From contig ONHN01000004.1 in the NCBI GenBank assembly GCA_900317635.1, positions 21,755-85,754 on the forward strand: a stretch of 64,000 nucleotides of DNA, written 5' to 3'. The notes beneath the pieces are model-generated. The model ran no database searches, was not told the origin of the DNA, and worked only from the letters and a program-made list of their open reading frames with translations. This stretch comes from an uncultured Prevotellaceae bacterium. Lineage in GTDB: Bacteria > Bacteroidota > Bacteroidia > Bacteroidales > Bacteroidaceae. The translations under genes and the position numbers were made by a program. Positions 7,131-17,447 of this stretch are shown here, piece after piece; within the stretch, counting starts at the first letter, position 1; each line of letters begins with the position of its first letter.

Positions 7131-9950
7131 ATGGAATACAACTTCAAGGAACTCGAAGCCCGCTGGCAAGCGCAGTGGGCCGCCGAAGGCACCTATCGCG
7201 TCAGCGAGGATGCTTCGCGCCCTAAATTCTACGTGCTTAACATGTTTCCGTATCCCAGCGGTGCGGGCCTGCACGTGGGTCATCCGCTTGGCTACATAGC
7301 CTCCGACATTTACGCGCGCTACAAGCGCATGCGCGGTTACAACGTCCTGAACCCCATGGGCTACGACGCTTACGGCCTGCCCGCCGAGCAGTATGCCATA
7401 CAAACGGGTCAGCACCCCGCCAAGACGACCGACCAAAACATTGCGCGCTATCGCAGTCAGCTCGACAAGATAGGCTTCTCGTTCGACTGGAGCCGCGAGG
7501 TGCGCACGTGCGACCCGCAGTATTACCACTGGACGCAATGGGCGTTTCGCAAGATGTTCCTTTCGTTCTATTGCAACAAGTGCAGGAGCGCTCAGCCCAT
7601 AGAGAAGCTGATTAGCTACTTCGATGAGCATGGCACCGAGGGCCTTGACGCGGCATGCAGCGAAGAGCTCTCATTCACCGCTGCCGAGTGGAAGGCGATG
7701 GACGAGGGAAAGCAGCAGGACGTTTTGATGAACTACCGCATGGCCTACTTGGGCGAGACGATGGTGAACTGGTGTCCGCAGCTGGGCACGGTGCTGGCCA
7801 ACGACGAAGTGGTTGACGGCGTGAGCGTTCGCGGCGGTTACCCCGTAGAGCAGAAGCGCATGAAGCAGTGGTGCTTGCGCGTGAGTGCGTACGCTCAACG
7901 TTTGCTTGACGGTTTGGAAACGATAGACTGGACCGACTCGTTGAAAGAGACGCAACGCAATTGGATAGGCCGCAGCGAAGGCACCGAGATGCAGTTTAAG
8001 GTGGCTGGTCGCGACGACTTCGCGTTCACCATCTTTACTACGCGCGCCGACACCATCTTTGGTGTGACGTTTATGGTGCTGGCTCCCGAAAGCGAGCTCG
8101 TAGCTTCGTTGACAACGGAGGAGCAACGCGCCGAAGTGGAGGCCTACCTTGAAGCCACGTGTAAACGCACGGAGCGCGAGCGCATTAGCGACCGCCGCGT
8201 GACGGGCGTGTTCTCGGGCAGCTACGCCATCAATCCGTTTACCGACGAAGAGATACCCATTTGGATTAGCGACTACGTCCTGGCTGGCTACGGCACGGGT
8301 GCCATTATGGCCGTGCCCGCCCACGACAGCCGCGACTATGCCTTTGCTAAACATTTCAACCTCCCCATCGTGCCCCTGATTGAGGGTTGCGACGTGAGCG
8401 AGGAGAGTTTCGATGCGAAAGAGGGCATTGTCTGCAACAGCCACAGCAGCAAGTTCAGCCTTGACGGCTTGAGTGTGAAGGAAGCCATTGCAGCGACGAA
8501 GAAATACGTGACGGAGCAGGGCCTTGGTCGCGTGAAGGTGAACTACCGTTTGCGCGATGCCATCTTCTCGCGCCAGCGCTATTGGGGCGAACCCTTCCCT
8601 GTATACTACAAAGGCGGTCGGCCTCAGATGCTACCCGAAGAATGCTTGCCGCTCGAGTTGCCCGAAGTGGATAAATTCCTGCCTACCGAGACGGGCGAAC
8701 CGCCCCTTGGCAACGCGCAACTATGGGCGTGGGACGAGGTGCAGAAGAAGGTGGTTGACAAAGCCCTCGTTGACGGTAAGACCGTATTTCCGTTGGAGCT
8801 TTCGACGATGCCTGGCTTTGCTGGCAGCAGTGCCTACTACCTGCGCTATATGGATCCCCGCAACGATGAGGCCCTCGTAGGCAAGGAGGCCGACAGTTAC
8901 TGGCGCAGTGTGGACCTCTACGTAGGCGGTTCGGAGCATGCCACGGGCCACTTGATTTACTCGCGTTTCTGGAACAAGTTCCTCTTCGACCTCGGCGTGA
9001 GCTGTGAAGAAGAGCCTTTCCGCAAGCTCGTGAACCAAGGCATGATACAAGGTCGTTCCAACTTCGTTTATCGCATCAAGGACACCAACACTTTCGTCAG
9101 CCTCGGTCTGAAAGACCAGTACGAGACAACGCCGATACACGTTGACGTCAACATCGTTGAGAACGATGTGCTCGACGTGGACGCTTTCCGCCAGTGGCGC
9201 CCCGAATACGCCGATGCGGAGTTCGTGCTTGAGGACGGCAAATACGTCTGCGGCTGGGCCGTAGAGAAGATGTCGAAGTCGATGTTCAACGTGGTCAATC
9301 CCGACCTCATCGTTGAGAAATACGGTGCCGACACGCTGCGCATCTACGAAATGTTCCTTGGCCCCATCAACCAGAGTAAGCCGTGGGACAGCAACGGCAT
9401 TGATGGTTCGTTCCGTTTCCTGCGTAAGTTCTGGAACCTCTTCTTTGAGGGTGAGGCCGTTGCCGTGAGCGACGTAGCACCGACGAAGGAAAACCTGAAA
9501 TCGTTGCATAAGCTCATTAAGAAAGTGACGGAGGACATCGAAGTGTTCTCCTACAACACCAGCGTGCCCGCCTTCATGGTAGCCACGTCGGAACTCTCGC
9601 AGCAGAAGTGTCGCAGCCGGGAGGTGCTGGAAGGTTGCCTTGTGCTGTTGGCACCCTTTGCCCCCCACATTTGCGAAGAGCTGTGGCACCGCATTGGGCA
9701 CGAAACAACCATTTTCGACGCCGCGTGGCCCGCGTTCGACGAGAAGTTCCTTAAGGAAGACACGCTGACGCTGCCCGTGAGCTTCAATGGCAAGACGCGC
9801 TACACCATCGACGTAGCCGCCGACGCCGCGAAAGAAGACGTTGAGAAGCAGGCTCTTGCCCACGAGGCCGCTGCCCGCTATTTGGAGGGAAAGACCGTCG
9901 TGAAGGTGATTGTCGTTCCTGGGCGCATTGTCAACGTGGTGATAAAATAG
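7131..9950 (+). CDS. leuS: leucyl-tRNA synthetase
   Basis: A class I synthetase that charges tRNA-Leu. The ATG at 7131 ([16 protein letters not shown]) gives 939 residues, a normal length for the phylum. A frame opening at 7077 would add a non-homologous stretch that runs into the promoter. The class I signature is [16 protein letters not shown] with HVGH at 48-51. The editing (CP1) domain shows [12 protein letters not shown]. The second signature is EKMSKSMFN near residue 720. A membrane protein and further genes follow closely in the same direction. Confidence 0.98.
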   Translation: MEYNFKELEARWQAQWAAEGTYRVSEDASRPKFYVLNMFPYPSGAGLHVGHPLGYIASDIYARYKRMRGYNVLNPMGYDAYGLPAEQYAIQTGQHPAKTTDQNIARYRSQLDKIGFSFDWSREVRTCDPQYYHWTQWAFRKMFLSFYCNKCRSAQPIEKLISYFDEHGTEGLDAACSEELSFTAAEWKAMDEGKQQDVLMNYRMAYLGETMVNWCPQLGTVLANDEVVDGVSVRGGYPVEQKRMKQWCLRVSAYAQRLLDGLETIDWTDSLKETQRNWIGRSEGTEMQFKVAGRDDFAFTIFTTRADTIFGVTFMVLAPESELVASLTTEEQRAEVEAYLEATCKRTERERISDRRVTGVFSGSYAINPFTDEEIPIWISDYVLAGYGTGAIMAVPAHDSRDYAFAKHFNLPIVPLIEGCDVSEESFDAKEGIVCNSHSSKFSLDGLSVKEAIAATKKYVTEQGLGRVKVNYRLRDAIFSRQRYWGEPFPVYYKGGRPQMLPEECLPLELPEVDKFLPTETGEPPLGNAQLWAWDEVQKKVVDKALVDGKTVFPLELSTMPGFAGSSAYYLRYMDPRNDEALVGKEADSYWRSVDLYVGGSEHATGHLIYSRFWNKFLFDLGVSCEEEPFRKLVNQGMIQGRSNFVYRIKDTNTFVSLGLKDQYETTPIHVDVNIVENDVLDVDAFRQWRPEYADAEFVLEDGKYVCGWAVEKMSKSMFNVVNPDLIVEKYGADTLRIYEMFLGPINQSKPWDSNGIDGSFRFLRKFWNLFFEGEAVAVSDVAPTKENLKSLHKLIKKVTEDIEVFSYNTSVPAFMVATSELSQQKCRSREVLEGCLVLLAPFAPHICEELWHRIGHETTIFDAAWPAFDEKFLKEDTLTLPVSFNGKTRYTIDVAADAAKEDVEKQALAHEAAARYLEGKTVVKVIVVPGRIVNVVIK

Positions 9951-9975
9951 TTAGATGCATAAAACCTACATATCT

Positions 9976-10959
9976 ATGTCTTTACAAATAAAGCAAAGCA
10001 TTTTTCGCGAGGCCCGCGACTATGTGTTTATCACGATAGGCCTGATTATGTATGCCGTAGGTGTGAACGCCTTCCATATCCCCTACCAGATTACGAGTGG
10101 GGGCGTGGCAGGTATTGGTGCGCTGTTGTTCTATGGTTTCAACTTCCCGCAGGCTTATACGTTTTTTATTATCAACTGTGTGTTGTTGATACTGGCCATT
10201 AAGGTGCTGGGTTGGAAATTCTGCATCAAGACCATTTATGCCGTTGTCGTGCTGACCATTCTGTTGGAGCTTGTGCGTCGCGGTTTTGTATGGTATGGCG
10301 AAATGCATCAGGACGAGTTCGTGCTGAGTCCGAACCGCATGCCGCAGTTTGTGAAGGACAACGCGTTCATGTCGGCCATTTTGGGCGCTTCCATCGAGGG
10401 CGTAGGTTTGGGCATCGTCTTCCTCAACAACGGTTCGACGGGCGGCACGGACATCATTGCCGCCATCGTCAACAAATATCGCGACGTGACGCTGGGGCAG
10501 GTCATCATGCTCTTTGATATCCTCATCATCTCCAGTAGCGGTTTGCTGCCAGGCATGGGCATTTCGCAAATGCTTTACGGCTACTGCACGCTCATCATTA
10601 CGAGCATCATGCTCGACTACGTGGTGGAGAGCGGGCGCCAATCGGTGCAGTTCTTCATCTTTTCGCGTAAGTACGACCAAATAGCCGATGCCATCACGTC
10701 CACGGGGCGCGGTGTCACCGTCTTGCAAGGCGAGGGTTGGTACACCCACACGGAGCGCAAAGTGCTCGTTGTATTGGCTAAGAAACGCGAAAGCACCGAC
10801 ATCTTCCGCTTCATCAAGAGTGTTGACCCCGATGCCTTCGTGTCGCAGAGTAAGGTGATAGGCGTGTTTGGCGAAGGCTTCGACCACATCAAGGTGAAAG
10901 CCGAGAAAAAGAAGAAGCAAGCGCAAGCCCTTGCAGTGGAGGCTGAGGGCAAGGCTTGA
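9976..10959 (+). CDS. YitT family membrane protein (DUF161 + DUF2179)
   Basis: About 327 residues: five or six hydrophobic segments in the N-terminal two thirds (YVFITIGLIMYAVGVNAF, SGGVAGIGALL, NNGSTGGTDIIA), then a soluble DUF2179 domain (VTVLQGEGWYTHTERKVLVV). The family is widespread and may transport a small solute or ion, but the substrate is not established. An alternative ATG at 9955 would add seven residues and lie 4 bp from leuS. It is probably cotranscribed with leuS and the downstream genes. Confidence 0.9.
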   Translation: MSLQIKQSIFREARDYVFITIGLIMYAVGVNAFHIPYQITSGGVAGIGALLFYGFNFPQAYTFFIINCVLLILAIKVLGWKFCIKTIYAVVVLTILLELVRRGFVWYGEMHQDEFVLSPNRMPQFVKDNAFMSAILGASIEGVGLGIVFLNNGSTGGTDIIAAIVNKYRDVTLGQVIMLFDILIISSSGLLPGMGISQMLYGYCTLIITSIMLDYVVESGRQSVQFFIFSRKYDQIADAITSTGRGVTVLQGEGWYTHTERKVLVVLAKKRESTDIFRFIKSVDPDAFVSQSKVIGVFGEGFDHIKVKAEKKKKQAQALAVEAEGKA

Positions 10960-10964
10960 CCCCT

Positions 10965-11813
10965 ATGAAGCGACTCACCGTAGTGCCCCACGGCGGACTG
11001 TGCAACCGCCTGCGCGTGTTGCTTTCCGCTCTGCACGTCAGTCGTCAGTTGACCGACGTGCAGGTTGACGTGGTGTGGGCGCGGCGTGCTGAGTGTGGGG
11101 CCGACTTTGCGGCGCTGTTTCAGCCGATAAAAGGCGAGGGCTTCGGCGTGCGGCGCGGTGCGTTTTGGCTTACGCCCGTCAATCGGCGCAATGCGCATGT
11201 GCCCGCCCTGCTTCGCTCCTGTCGGTTCGACAAGCAAATTGCCCTCTACCATCCCAGCCGCGACGAGGGCGTTGAGGCCTTATTGCAGCGCTACGATAGG
11301 CTGTATCTCTCCACGCCCTACGCGCTCTGTCCCTATCCGCCCGCTTTAGCGCAACAGTTGCGGCCCACAGCGGCGTTGCAAGCTGAAATCGACGCATGCT
11401 TACAGCGCTTCGGGCTGGACGCTTCTGCACCATCTTTAGGCGTGCACATACGGCGCACCGACAACGTGCAGGCCCAAGCCGTCAGTACGCTCGAGGCGTT
11501 CAGGGAAGGCATTCGGCAGTTCTTGCAGCACTATCCGCAGGGCATCGTCTTCGTGGCCTCCGACGAGCCAGTCGTGGCCACGGCATTGGCCGCAACGTTT
11601 GGCGAGGCCGTGCGTTTTCGGCCTGCTGAAAGCGTCCAGCGCGCTCGAAGCGAAGACATTATGGGGGCCGTGGTGGACCTCTACGTTTTGTCGGCCTGCA
11701 CCTACGTGCTGGGCAGCTACTGGAGCAGCTTCAGCGACATGGCCGCCGAGTTGGGCGGCAAGGAGCTGATAGTGGCAGGAAAGAGCAACATTAAAGACTT
11801 TATCAGATCATGA
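10965..11813 (+). CDS. fucosyltransferase-like glycosyltransferase (GT23/NodZ-like)
   Basis: A 282-residue predicted cytoplasmic enzyme. Near the N-terminus is GGLCNRLR (10-17), and in the C-terminal half [10 protein letters not shown] (158-167), the GDP-fucose-binding HxRRTD motif known from alpha-1,6-fucosyltransferases such as NodZ and FUT8. [15 protein letters not shown] near the end matches the third conserved segment. The acceptor is unknown. The start is 5 bp after the YitT stop, and its stop overlaps the rdgB start (ATGA), so translation is likely coupled. A TTG at 10956 is a less likely start. Confidence 0.72.
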   Translation: MKRLTVVPHGGLCNRLRVLLSALHVSRQLTDVQVDVVWARRAECGADFAALFQPIKGEGFGVRRGAFWLTPVNRRNAHVPALLRSCRFDKQIALYHPSRDEGVEALLQRYDRLYLSTPYALCPYPPALAQQLRPTAALQAEIDACLQRFGLDASAPSLGVHIRRTDNVQAQAVSTLEAFREGIRQFLQHYPQGIVFVASDEPVVATALAATFGEAVRFRPAESVQRARSEDIMGAVVDLYVLSACTYVLGSYWSSFSDMAAELGGKELIVAGKSNIKDFIRS

Positions 11814-12424
11814 AAACAGAACAGCCTACAAGCGCAGTTCGCACGCTTGTCTTCGCTACGAACAACGAGCACAAACTTAGCGAGGTGCGCGACATCTTTG
11901 GCTCGCGCTATCGCATCTTGAGCCTATCCGACATAGGCTGTCATGCCGACATCCCCGAAACAGCCGAAACCCTTGAAGGCAACGCCCTGCAAAAGGTGCA
12001 GTATGTGCATCAGCACTACGGGCTGGACTGCTTTGCCGACGATACGGGCCTTGAAGTTGATGCCTTGGACGGCCGGCCTGGCGTGCATACGGCGCGCTAT
12101 GCCTTCGCCGACCGCCACGACCCCGAGGCCAACACCACCAAACTCCTTGGCGAATTAGAAAAAAAATCTAACCGCAAGGCACGATTTCGTACCGTTATCG
12201 CGTTAGTATATAAGGGAGAGCTACAGTTCTTCGACGGTCGCGTGGAAGGCACGATAACGACAAGCCGCCGCGGGACGCAAGGCTTTGGCTACGACCCCGT
12301 TTTTCAGCCCGACGGCTACGAAGAGACGTTTGCCGAACTGGGCGTAGAGGTTAAAAACCGCATCAGCCATCGCGCCCGTGCCGTGGCCAAACTCGTTGAG
12401 TTCTTAGGGAGTCAACCCGCGTAG
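11810..12424 (+). CDS. rdgB: RdgB/HAM1 family non-canonical purine NTP pyrophosphatase
   Basis: Hydrolyses ITP, dITP and XTP to monophosphates and so removes deaminated purines from the nucleotide pool. At 204 residues it has the normal length. Motifs are [14 protein letters not shown] near the N-terminus, [19 protein letters not shown] in the middle, then [10 protein letters not shown] and [10 protein letters not shown] near the C-terminus. The start overlaps the fucosyltransferase stop by 4 bp. This arrangement ties it to that enzyme only through transcription; no functional link is evident. Confidence 0.96.
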   Translation: MKTEQPTSAVRTLVFATNNEHKLSEVRDIFGSRYRILSLSDIGCHADIPETAETLEGNALQKVQYVHQHYGLDCFADDTGLEVDALDGRPGVHTARYAFADRHDPEANTTKLLGELEKKSNRKARFRTVIALVYKGELQFFDGRVEGTITTSRRGTQGFGYDPVFQPDGYEETFAELGVEVKNRISHRARAVAKLVEFLGSQPA

Positions 12425-12467
12425 TGCTCAGCGCCGCCTATCAACCCACTTAACGCTTGTTTCTATT

Positions 12468-14816
12468 ATGAAGAAACTCTTTTTTTCCTCCTTGCTCATA
12501 CTTCTTGCAACAGCCGCTGTGGCCGCCGTGCCTGGTAGTTGGAAGACCTATCTTGCCTACCACAACAACACGTTCAACGTGCCAGCTGGCAAGGAAATCT
12601 ACTCGCTGTGCGACGGCAACCTCTTCGTTTATGACACAGAGACAACAGAGGTGCGTCTGCTCTCGAAGACCGACGGCCTTAGCGGGAAGGACATCGTCCG
12701 CATGGGCTATAGTGCCACGTGCAAGCAGCTCCTGCTTATCTATGCCGACGCCACCATCGATCTGCTCGAACCTGCCACGGGCGACATCGTCACGCTGCCG
12801 CAATTGCGCGAAGCAGCAGGGACCGAAATGGAGATGGGCGAGCTCTGCGTCAGCGGCGACATGGCGGCGCTGGGCGTGCAGGACGGCTTGGTGCTGATAG
12901 ACATGAAGCGGCAGGAGTTGCGCGGCTACTATCAGTTGGGCGAGCGCGTGTATGCTGCCGCCTTGGCCGAGGGGCGTGTCTATGCCGCGCTCAGCAATAC
13001 GCTCATTGCGTGCAACGTGAGCGACAACCTCAACGACCGCAGCCACTGGACGGCTCAGCGCACGGGTGCCATCCGCCGCTTGCTACCCTTTGGCGGAAGA
13101 CTGTTCTTGGGCGTTGAGCGGGGCAGTAGCACAATGGCCGCAGGCCTGTGGCAACTCATTCCGCAGAGCGACATAGCGCAGCCTACCATCAATCATTTGG
13201 CTGCGGCCTATTATCCTAACGGCTATGCCTCAAGCACGGAGGCCGTCTTCTGCAACGCAACAAGCGTCCTTACTTACGCCGCTGCCGACCCAGGCACGTA
13301 TTCGGCTGCCTATAATATTAATATTGTATGGAACTGCCTGACGCGTACGTCCGACGGACGCTTCTGGGCCAGCGAAGGCACTGGCGGGCTCGTGGGCTAT
13401 AAGGGCAGTGGCGATAAACTGCAAGCTACGGGCGACGTGGCTGGAGGCTATGGGCCTATTCGCGACCTTTTCTACGACATGAAGTGGTACAACGGCCTAT
13501 TGGCCGTGGCTGGCGGTCGCTTCGACCCCTACGACATCAGCCACTACCCTGGCACGCTGATGACTTACGATGGGCAAGACGGGTGGAAAAGTTTTCAAGA
13601 GGAAGGCATTTCAGCCGTATCGGGCGTGCCCTACCGCGATATGACCAGCATCGTGCAGGACCCTGCCGATGCAACCCACTATTTTGCTACGTCCAACACG
13701 GGCCTCTACGAGTTTCGAGACTATAAGCTTGTTAAGTATTACAGCAACGAGAATTCGCCCTTGGCATCGGCCACGAAGAACGAAAGCGTGGCAAAATACT
13801 TTATCCGGCTCGACGGCCTGAGCTACGATGCCAACCGCAACCTCTGGCTGGTGAACAACCAGACCGACACGACGCTGCGCGTCTTGCTGAACGACGGCAC
13901 GTGGGAGGGATTCAGCCTGACGCCCATACAAAACGCGCCGACGCTCGAGAAGACGATGTTCGACACGAAGGGGCGCATCTGGGTATGTTCGCGCCGCACG
14001 GTGTCGGGCCACGATGCCGGCTTGCTCTGCTTCGATTTTAACGGCACTATCCGCAATACGTCCGACGACCGCTATCGCTACATCAGTTCGTGCTATAACC
14101 AAGATGGCACGGGCGTGACGCTGAACGGCGTTTATGCTATCATCCAGGACCTGGACGACGCTATATGGATAGGTACGGGCGACGGACTTTTCGTCGTGAC
14201 CGACCCCGAAGCGTGGTTCGACACGGACTTTACCATTACGCAGGTGAAGGTGCCTCGTAACGACGGAACGAACCTTGCCGACTACCTCCTTGATGGCATC
14301 AGCGTTTCGGCCATTGCCATAGATGGAGCCGACAGGAAGTGGATAGGCACCAATGGTAGCGGCCTTTACCTTGTGAGCCACGACGGGACAGAAATCCTGC
14401 AACACTTCACCGCTGCCGACAGTCCGCTGCTTTCCGACAACATCTTCAGCATTGCGCCCAACCCCGAAACCGGTGAGGTGATGATAGCTACCGATGCCGG
14501 CCTCTGCTCCTATCAAGGCGAGGCCAGCGCCGCTGCCGAGGTGTTAGAGAAATCGAACGTGAAGGTATATCCCAACCCTGTAGCACCCGACTACGATGGT
14601 CCCGTCGTCATCAACGGGCTAACGGACAACGCCGACGTGCGCATTGTCAACACGGCAGGCCAGGCCGTTGCTGGCGGCCGTAGCAACGGCGGCACCTTTA
14701 CGTGGGACGTGCGCGGACAAAGCGGCGTGCGCGTGGGCAGTGGCATCTACTATATTATGGTTTCCGACGCCAATGCCAAGCGCGGCATCGTGGCTAAGGT
14801 GGCCGTGGTGAGATAG
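12468..14816 (+). CDS. porZ: PorZ-like type IX secretion protein (beta-propeller, T9SS sorting domain)
   Basis: A 782-residue protein with a signal peptide (MKKLFFSSLLILLATAAVAA), two propeller-like blocks made of repeated units (KEIYSLCDGNLFVYDT, DLDDAIWIGTGDGLFVV, ADRKWIGTNGSGLYLV) and a C-terminal sorting domain that starts at VKVYPNPVAP and ends GIYYIMVSDANAKRGIVAKV. P. gingivalis PorZ (about 776 aa) has the same length and layout; it belongs to the attachment complex that transfers A-LPS to T9SS cargo. Many Bacteroidales place it near leuS and rdgB, as here. A generic propeller protein is the alternative. Confidence 0.78.
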   Translation: MKKLFFSSLLILLATAAVAAVPGSWKTYLAYHNNTFNVPAGKEIYSLCDGNLFVYDTETTEVRLLSKTDGLSGKDIVRMGYSATCKQLLLIYADATIDLLEPATGDIVTLPQLREAAGTEMEMGELCVSGDMAALGVQDGLVLIDMKRQELRGYYQLGERVYAAALAEGRVYAALSNTLIACNVSDNLNDRSHWTAQRTGAIRRLLPFGGRLFLGVERGSSTMAAGLWQLIPQSDIAQPTINHLAAAYYPNGYASSTEAVFCNATSVLTYAAADPGTYSAAYNINIVWNCLTRTSDGRFWASEGTGGLVGYKGSGDKLQATGDVAGGYGPIRDLFYDMKWYNGLLAVAGGRFDPYDISHYPGTLMTYDGQDGWKSFQEEGISAVSGVPYRDMTSIVQDPADATHYFATSNTGLYEFRDYKLVKYYSNENSPLASATKNESVAKYFIRLDGLSYDANRNLWLVNNQTDTTLRVLLNDGTWEGFSLTPIQNAPTLEKTMFDTKGRIWVCSRRTVSGHDAGLLCFDFNGTIRNTSDDRYRYISSCYNQDGTGVTLNGVYAIIQDLDDAIWIGTGDGLFVVTDPEAWFDTDFTITQVKVPRNDGTNLADYLLDGISVSAIAIDGADRKWIGTNGSGLYLVSHDGTEILQHFTAADSPLLSDNIFSIAPNPETGEVMIATDAGLCSYQGEASAAAEVLEKSNVKVYPNPVAPDYDGPVVINGLTDNADVRIVNTAGQAVAGGRSNGGTFTWDVRGQSGVRVGSGIYYIMVSDANAKRGIVAKVAVVR
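13311..13329. repeat. TATAATATTAATATTGTAT motif inside porZ
   Basis: Identical to the motif found 3' of infB (31969-31987), but here it lies within codons of the propeller and in the opposite orientation relative to its gene. Confidence 0.5.
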
Positions 14817-14831
14817 AACGAACACCCCTAT

Positions 14832-14880
14832 AAAGTAAGGCTACCCTGTGTTGTGATATGCATGGGGTGGCCTTACTTTT
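14832..14880 (+). terminator. terminator of the leuS-porZ gene group
   Basis: A long stem, AAAGTAAGGC / GCCTTACTTT, extended by ACCC / GGGT, ends in TTTT directly after porZ. Confidence 0.85.
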
Positions 14881-14889
14881 GTATTATTG

Positions 14890-15360
14890 CTGTTCGCTAA
14901 AAGTTGCCTACGGCGACAGCAAGCCTCCCCAATGAATGAAGCTAATAGACCACTAATAGATAGTAAAGCTCTCTGGATTATTATGCAAGTTTCGGAAGTT
15001 GTGATACAGGGGGCAAATGGTGCGCGAAGCGTACCAAACCATGCTTAACCGCGTACTGCGAGGAGCGTAGCGACGAGTGGTGCGCGGTAGATGTGTGGCG
15101 TTGCTACCAGTGCGCGAAGCGTACAGCACGTCACAAAGTTCCACCCCAGATAAGACTTATTAGTTATACATTCTTATTCATGTGCGGTACGCCCTGCGCA
15201 CCGACTTTATCCGCCCGTCAGCTACCGCGCATCCCTCCTCGCTACGCTCGTCAGTATACGCGGTTAAGCATGGTGTGGTGCGCTCTGCGCACCATTGCCG
15301 CGCGAGACACCATGCTTAACCTCACGACGCACTTCGCGCGTTAAGCATGGTGCGCCAGCT
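14890..15360 (+). mobile_element. MITE-like composite hairpin element, copy A
   Basis: A non-coding element between convergent porZ and ompA. It has a head module (14890-15018, with the CCTACGG hairpin and the GTTTCGGAAGTTGTGATA string), hairpin h1 (15019-15035), left arm (15038-15090), core (with GCACGTCACAAAGTTCCACC), right arm (15222-15274, an imperfect reverse complement of the left arm) and hairpin h2 (15277-15293). A further ACCATGCTTAAC pair follows to about 15350. It encodes no protein. Related copies are at 17448, 31450, 57129 and 63893. Confidence 0.75.
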
Positions 15361-15402
15361 ACGCTGGCTTTTAGCGCGGACAGCAATACTTCTTTTACAA
15401 CC

Positions 15403-15435
15403 GAAGCGGGCAGCCGTTGAGGGGCTGCCCGCTTC
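15403..15435 (-). terminator. terminator of ompA
   Basis: A perfect 13-bp stem, GAAGCGGGCAGCC / GGCTGCCCGCTTC, lies just downstream of the ompA stop. Confidence 0.75.
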
Positions 15436-15468
15436 TTATGGGTTGTTATGAATGAACTAAGACGAGGC

Positions 15469-16725
15469 TTAGTCGGTCACGTTGATTGTGCAGATGCTGA
15501 CGCGGTTCCATTCGGGCTCGCTGAACATCTCGGAGATACCGTTGCCCTGGGCGTCGATGCGGCCCTCGGCAATCTTGTACTTGCTCATGAGCATGTTCTT
15601 AACAGCAGCAGCGCGGTTCTTGGCAAGGCGGAGGTTGAGGTCTTCGGGACCGTCCTTAGAAGCGTAGCCGCGAATAACGACCTTGCTCTCGGGGTGGTTC
15701 TTCAGGTAAACGCCAACCATTTCAACGTTGGGTGCCTGAGCAGCGGTGATGACACTCTTGCCGAGGGGGAAGTGAACGTTCACGTTGAGGCTCTCGGTGT
15801 TGACGGTGTTGGTCTTGCTGTTGTCAACGGTGATGGTCTCGGTCTTAACAACTTCGACGGTCTTGGGGGGCTGGTTGCGGAGCTTGTTGAGCTCGTCTTC
15901 GAGGGCGCGGATGCGGCCGTCGCGGTCGTCAACGTCGTTGCGCAGGCCACGGATGTTGGCGTTCAGACGGTCGATTTCAGCTTGGTCGTAGGGACGAACC
16001 TTCGTGAAGTGGTGGTAACCATTGCTACCCTTGAAGTGGTAGATAACGCCAGCGGTGATTTCGAAGTTGGCGTTGTTCTTGTCGAAGCGGTTGCCCATGG
16101 GGTTGAACTTGTAGAAACCATCGAGGTCCCAAACTACTGCGGGCTTAACAGCGATGCTCCAAGCCTTCTTCTGGCCGAGGTTGAACAGGAGGTTCATACC
16201 AGCCTTGGCAATCATGTTGTTGCGCGTAGCGTCAACGGAAACGCCGTCTTTAGGAGCGTAAGCCATGGCTTGGTCGTTATCAACGTAGTTACAGAGGTGG
16301 TTGAAGTACGTGCGGAAACCACCACCGAACACACCTTCAACTTCGAATACGCGGGGCTTGCCCGTGTAACCGCCGAAGAGGTTGCTGAAGTTAACCTTGG
16401 CCAACAGAACGATGTCGTTCATATCGACAGCCGTCGTAGAGTTGGTCCAGTTGAACGTAGCGTGGTCCTGGATAGCCAAGCCGAAGGCGGGGATGATCAT
16501 CTTCGTGAGTTCAACACCTGCAACGGGGCGCATGCCTTTGAAGAATGCACGCTGTTGGAATGCTTTGCTGGTACCAGGCAGGTAGGGGCTCTTACCGATG
16601 TAGGTAGAAGCACCGCCTTCAATACCGATCGACCAGTTGTCGAAGAACTTGTTGCCTTCGTAGCCCTGGGCGCTTGCGCCTACTGTCATTGCAGCGGCAG
16701 CAATCAGAGTAAAGATTTTACGCAT
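15469..16725 (-). CDS. OmpA family outer membrane protein
   Basis: A 418-residue protein with a signal peptide (MRKIFTLIAAAAMTVGASAQ), a beta-barrel domain (about 25-260), a short coiled-coil-like linker (NANIRGLRNDVDDRDGRIRALEDELNKL) and a C-terminal OmpA peptidoglycan-binding domain (NVHFPLGKSVITA, VVIRGYASKDGPEDLNLRLAKNRAAAV). It anchors the outer membrane to peptidoglycan. Regular, biased codon use suggests high expression. It has its own promoter and terminator. The closest known relatives are probably the major OmpA-like proteins of Bacteroidales. Confidence 0.93.
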   Translation of the reverse strand: MRKIFTLIAAAAMTVGASAQGYEGNKFFDNWSIGIEGGASTYIGKSPYLPGTSKAFQQRAFFKGMRPVAGVELTKMIIPAFGLAIQDHATFNWTNSTTAVDMNDIVLLAKVNFSNLFGGYTGKPRVFEVEGVFGGGFRTYFNHLCNYVDNDQAMAYAPKDGVSVDATRNNMIAKAGMNLLFNLGQKKAWSIAVKPAVVWDLDGFYKFNPMGNRFDKNNANFEITAGVIYHFKGSNGYHHFTKVRPYDQAEIDRLNANIRGLRNDVDDRDGRIRALEDELNKLRNQPPKTVEVVKTETITVDNSKTNTVNTESLNVNVHFPLGKSVITAAQAPNVEMVGVYLKNHPESKVVIRGYASKDGPEDLNLRLAKNRAAAVKNMLMSKYKIAEGRIDAQGNGISEMFSEPEWNRVSICTINVTD

Positions 16726-16820
16726 AAAATTAATGAATAAAAAATTGGTTTGTTAGTCTTTGTTGGTTTTTATGTTTGCTTTCAAGTGCACGCAGACGAG
16801 GTGCGCACACTTTTGCAGTG

Positions 16821-16853
16821 CAAAAGTACAATAAATCACATTCAAAGCACAAA
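16821..16853 (-). promoter_or_regulatory. promoter of ompA
   Basis: On the minus strand TTTG (16850-16853), 21 bases and TACTTTTG (16821-16828). The leader is about 90 nt. Confidence 0.75.
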
Positions 16854-16911
16854 CTTTTCGCCTAAAAAAACAGCACGCACGCGTTAATTGTGCATAAAAG
16901 CCGCATCTTTT

Positions 16912-16943
16912 TTTGGCTTCCTCCCGCAAAATGCCTACTTTTG
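16912..16943 (+). promoter_or_regulatory. promoter of the DUF3467 gene
   Basis: TTTG (16912-16915), 20 bases and TACTTTTG (16936-16943) match the consensus exactly. Confidence 0.75.
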
Positions 16944-17014
16944 CGCCGTGAACTTTACAAAACCTACCATATCGCTTGTAGCAATATAAGCGGTGCTTAA
17001 AACACGTTTTCTCT

Positions 17015-17338
17015 ATGGACAATCAGAAGAAACCCAACGAAGGACAGTTGCAAGTAGAGCTTTCGCCCGCTGTGGCCGAAGGCACGTATGCCAACCTTGC
17101 CATCCTCTCTCATTCTCACGCCGAATTTATCGCCGACTTTGCTCGCGTGATGCCGGGCATGCCGAAGGCTCCCGTCGTTTCGCGCATTATTCTTGCGCCC
17201 GAACACGCTAAGCGCTTGCTCTTTGCTTTGCAGGACAACGTTAGCAAGTACGAGCGCCAGTTTGGAACTATCGAACTGCCCGAGCAGAAGCAGCAGGGTC
17301 CTGGCAATGGTGCTGGCCGAACGGCCATGCCCTTCTAA
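17015..17338 (+). CDS. DUF3467 domain protein
   Basis: A 107-residue cytoplasmic protein that fits DUF3467. It shows LQVELSPAVAEGTYANLAIL, FIADFARVMPGMPKAPVVSRI and EHAKRLLFALQDNV. Function is unknown. In many Bacteroidetes I recall it near RNA polymerase or ribosomal genes, but here it stands alone with its own promoter and terminator. The C-terminus is a short Gln/Gly/Pro-rich tail. Confidence 0.9.
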   Translation: MDNQKKPNEGQLQVELSPAVAEGTYANLAILSHSHAEFIADFARVMPGMPKAPVVSRIILAPEHAKRLLFALQDNVSKYERQFGTIELPEQKQQGPGNGAGRTAMPF

Positions 17339-17363
17339 CGGACGCGCTTTACTTCGCACGCTT

Positions 17364-17411
17364 AAACGGCAAACATCCGAAACATGGAGCTTCGGATGTT
17401 TGCCGTTTTTT
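17364..17411 (+). terminator. terminator of the DUF3467 gene
   Basis: An 18-bp stem, AAACGGCAAACATCCGAA / TTCGGATGTTTGCCGTTT, ends in a run of T. Confidence 0.92.
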
Positions 17412-17447
17412 ATGGTACGCAGGCGTCTCGCCAGCCTCTAAATCTTT

